Positions 62,449-64,000 of a stretch of DNA of 64,000 bases are shown piece after piece. Every line of letters begins with the position of its first letter. The stretch's first letter is position 1. The notes under the pieces were generated by a model. That model did not search any database and was not told where the DNA came from. It saw nothing but the letters and a program-made list of their open reading frames with translations. A program made the position numbers and the translations under genes. The DNA comes from Weizmannia acidilactici (GTDB lineage Bacteria > Bacillota > Bacilli > Bacillales > Bacillaceae_C), in the NCBI RefSeq assembly GCF_008974185.1, contig NZ_BKZP01000009.1, positions 1 to 64,000 of the forward strand, in the 5' to 3' direction.

Positions 62449-63702
62449 ATGGTTCCTGCAGATTCAGTATTTATGTTTGTGTCGACAGCGCTGGTATGGA
62501 TCATGACGCCTGCAATTGCGCTTTTTTACGGGGGCATGGTAAAAAGCAAAAACGTTTTGAGCACGGCCATGTACAGCTTCGGTTCGCTCGGAATTGTTTC
62601 GGTATTATGGATTCTTGTCGGTTATTCCCTTGCATTTTCCACAGGCGGCAACGCGATCCTGGGCGATTTAAGCTGGGCAGGGCTGCACAATGTCACATTT
62701 AAGCCGAATGCGGATTACAGCGCAACCATTCCGCATAATTTATTCATGATGTTCCAAATGACTTTCGCTGTTTTGACAATTGCCATTATTTCCGGTGGAT
62801 TTGTCGGGCGGTTACGTTTCTCGGCTTACTTGATTTTCATCTCTTTATGGTGCGTGCTTGTTTATGCGCCGGTTGCTCACTGGGTATGGGGTGTTGGCGG
62901 ATGGCTCCGCAACCTTGGCACACTGGATTTTGCAGGCGGGAACGTTGTCCACATTTCTTCCGGTGTTGCAGCACTTGTGCTTGCGCTTGTTCTTGGTAAA
63001 CGGAAAGAAGAAGAGACCGGGCGCCATAATTTAATGCTTGTTTTGCTCGGCGGCAGTCTCCTGTGGCTCGGATGGTTCGGATTTAACGTAGGAAGCGCGT
63101 TAACTTTAAATGATGTTGCGATGTACGCATTTATCAATACGAATACTGCAGCGGCTTGCGGTTTAATTGGATGGGCCGGAATCGAATGGATCGTCAACAA
63201 AAAACCAACTTTGTCCGGTGCCATTTCCGGTGGCATTGCAGGGCTGGTTGCGATCACGCCGGCGGCAGGATTTGTCACGCCAATGGCATCCATTTTGATC
63301 GGTTTGGTCGGTGGCATCGTCTGCTTCTGGGGTGTCACGTATTTGAAATCGAAACTCGGCTACGATGATACGCTCGATGCATTCGGCATTCATGGCATCG
63401 GCGGCACATGGGGCGGCATTGCAACAGGCTTGTTCGCAACAAAAGCGGTCAATTCAGCCGGCGCGAACGGCTTGTTCTACGGCGACCCGACGCTCGTTTT
63501 AAAACAGCTTGTCGCCATTGTCTCCACGTACATTTTCGTCGCAGTTGTCTCATTTGTCATCATTAAAGCCATCCAATTGTTCATGCCGATCCGCGTCGAT
63601 GAAGAAGCTGAAATCAAAGGCCTAGACATCACGATGCACGGCGAACATGCTTATGGCGAGCCGTATGAAGAAGTCGCATATGAACATGCTGCAGCAAAAT
63701 AA
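62449..63702 (+). CDS. amtB: Ammonium transporter
   Basis: 417 residues, 11 helices. Amt landmarks are 'ALVWIMTPAIALFYGGMVKSKNV' (residues 12-34), 'VYAPVAHWVWGVGGWL', 'GGNVVHISSGVAALVLALVLGKR', 'WFGFNVGSALTLND', 'AFGIHGIGGTWGGIATGLFATK' with the twin-His pore residues, and a C-terminal cytoplasmic tail. It conducts ammonia, usually under control by a PII protein. GGGAGAGG precedes the ATG. GlnK often follows amtB in Bacillus, but no GlnK start is visible in the remaining 298 bp. Confidence 0.95.
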   Translation: MVPADSVFMFVSTALVWIMTPAIALFYGGMVKSKNVLSTAMYSFGSLGIVSVLWILVGYSLAFSTGGNAILGDLSWAGLHNVTFKPNADYSATIPHNLFMMFQMTFAVLTIAIISGGFVGRLRFSAYLIFISLWCVLVYAPVAHWVWGVGGWLRNLGTLDFAGGNVVHISSGVAALVLALVLGKRKEEETGRHNLMLVLLGGSLLWLGWFGFNVGSALTLNDVAMYAFINTNTAAACGLIGWAGIEWIVNKKPTLSGAISGGIAGLVAITPAAGFVTPMASILIGLVGGIVCFWGVTYLKSKLGYDDTLDAFGIHGIGGTWGGIATGLFATKAVNSAGANGLFYGDPTLVLKQLVAIVSTYIFVAVVSFVIIKAIQLFMPIRVDEEAEIKGLDITMHGEHAYGEPYEEVAYEHAAAK

Positions 63703-64000
63703 TGTGAGAAAAGAGCCGGAGACACCGGTTCTGTTTCCGGGCTGCTGGGAATTTCCTGGCAGTCTTATTTTTGGTGTAATAAAGCCGGACAGTTGTCATC
63801 CACTGGGAAAAATCAGGCAGCCTTGTTGTTTACGCGTACAAAAGTCGGACGCAATATGAATAGAGATTGGAAATAATTTCTTTTGTGAAAAAAGCAGTGA
63901 GATACCATAACGCGTACAGGATTACCGCTTTTTGTAGCTATGTAACCGCCCCTTTTTTGCACAGTATTATAAAATTTTTGCAAAATCATGTAAAATAAGT
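63703..64000. other. Window end after amtB
   Basis: Contains GAGCCGG-agaca-CCGGTTC (63712-63730), a hairpin without a strong T run, and an imperfect AAAGC...GCTTT hairpin at about 63888-63936 that could terminate amtB. No coding region is supported. Confidence 0.5.

Overview
The window looks like a low-to-moderate GC Firmicute of the Bacillaceae. Genes have strong GGAGG-type ribosome binding sites, and there are candidate Fur, CodY, Rex, LutR and TnrA/GlnR boxes, a lysine riboswitch and a spore-coat-type gene. Gene content (mevalonate kinases beside lutABC, CodY-type sites and many amino-acid permeases) and many short intergenic arrays fit a Bacillus/Heyndrickxia (Weizmannia) coagulans-like species. 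That assignment is inference from memory. No rRNA, tRNA, CRISPR array, prophage or intact transposase was seen.

Layout. 0-8.5 kb: a NERD protein, a diguanylate cyclase, a Fur-controlled hydroxamate siderophore importer (fhuC-fhuD-fhuB-fhuG), a ferredoxin/flavodoxin-NADP reductase, and azoR behind a perfect Rex-type box. 8.5-19.2 kb: subtilisin, CDF metal exporter, an unusual GlmS whose catalytic Cys1 is Ser, a second NERD protein, a glycosyltransferase and a TctA-family permease. 19.5-28 kb: three mevalonate-pathway enzymes, yhfK, a C-S lyase, a decayed AhpD pseudogene, and an ACT/UPF0210 pair. 28.5-34.3 kb: a LacI-type regulator with four matching operators, followed by an operon of TIM-barrel isomerase, PfkB kinase, MFS carrier, hexulose-phosphate synthase and isomerase. 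34.4-42.6 kb: coat protein, aldo-keto reductase, nitroreductase, permeases, DtpT, and a LysP-type carrier under a lysine riboswitch. 42.8-47.3 kb: potRABCD polyamine uptake. 47.6-57.6 kb: a TPR-like protein, palindromic elements, a BcaP/YfnA-type permease, lutABC, the scar of a pucR/hydantoinase locus, and two ORF-less group IIC introns. 57.6-64 kb: basic amino-acid antiporter, a very long repeat locus, Fe-alcohol dehydrogenase, Nudix hydrolase and amtB.

The most unusual structure is a family of intergenic arrays. Each has (with one exception) five GCYGAT/ATCRGC cores spaced 21 bp apart, two turns of B-DNA. Successive arrays are separated by about 112 bp, giving a module of about 196 bp. Eleven arrays occur at five loci (near 8.8, 15.5, 23.0, 38.7 and 59.2-60.1 kb), in both orientations, and the largest locus shows whole-module duplication and loss of exactly one unit. 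I know of no description of it. Other points of interest are the two RT-less IIC introns, each exactly 9 nt after a terminator hairpin, the Ser1 GlmS, two unrelated tandem repeats that both have a 52-bp period, and a sugar operon with a formaldehyde-fixing enzyme pair and no obvious substrate.

Most of the annotated genes are housekeeping or transport genes. Coordinates of sites were counted by hand from the sequence; family assignments rest on recognised motifs and remembered homologues, not on database searches.
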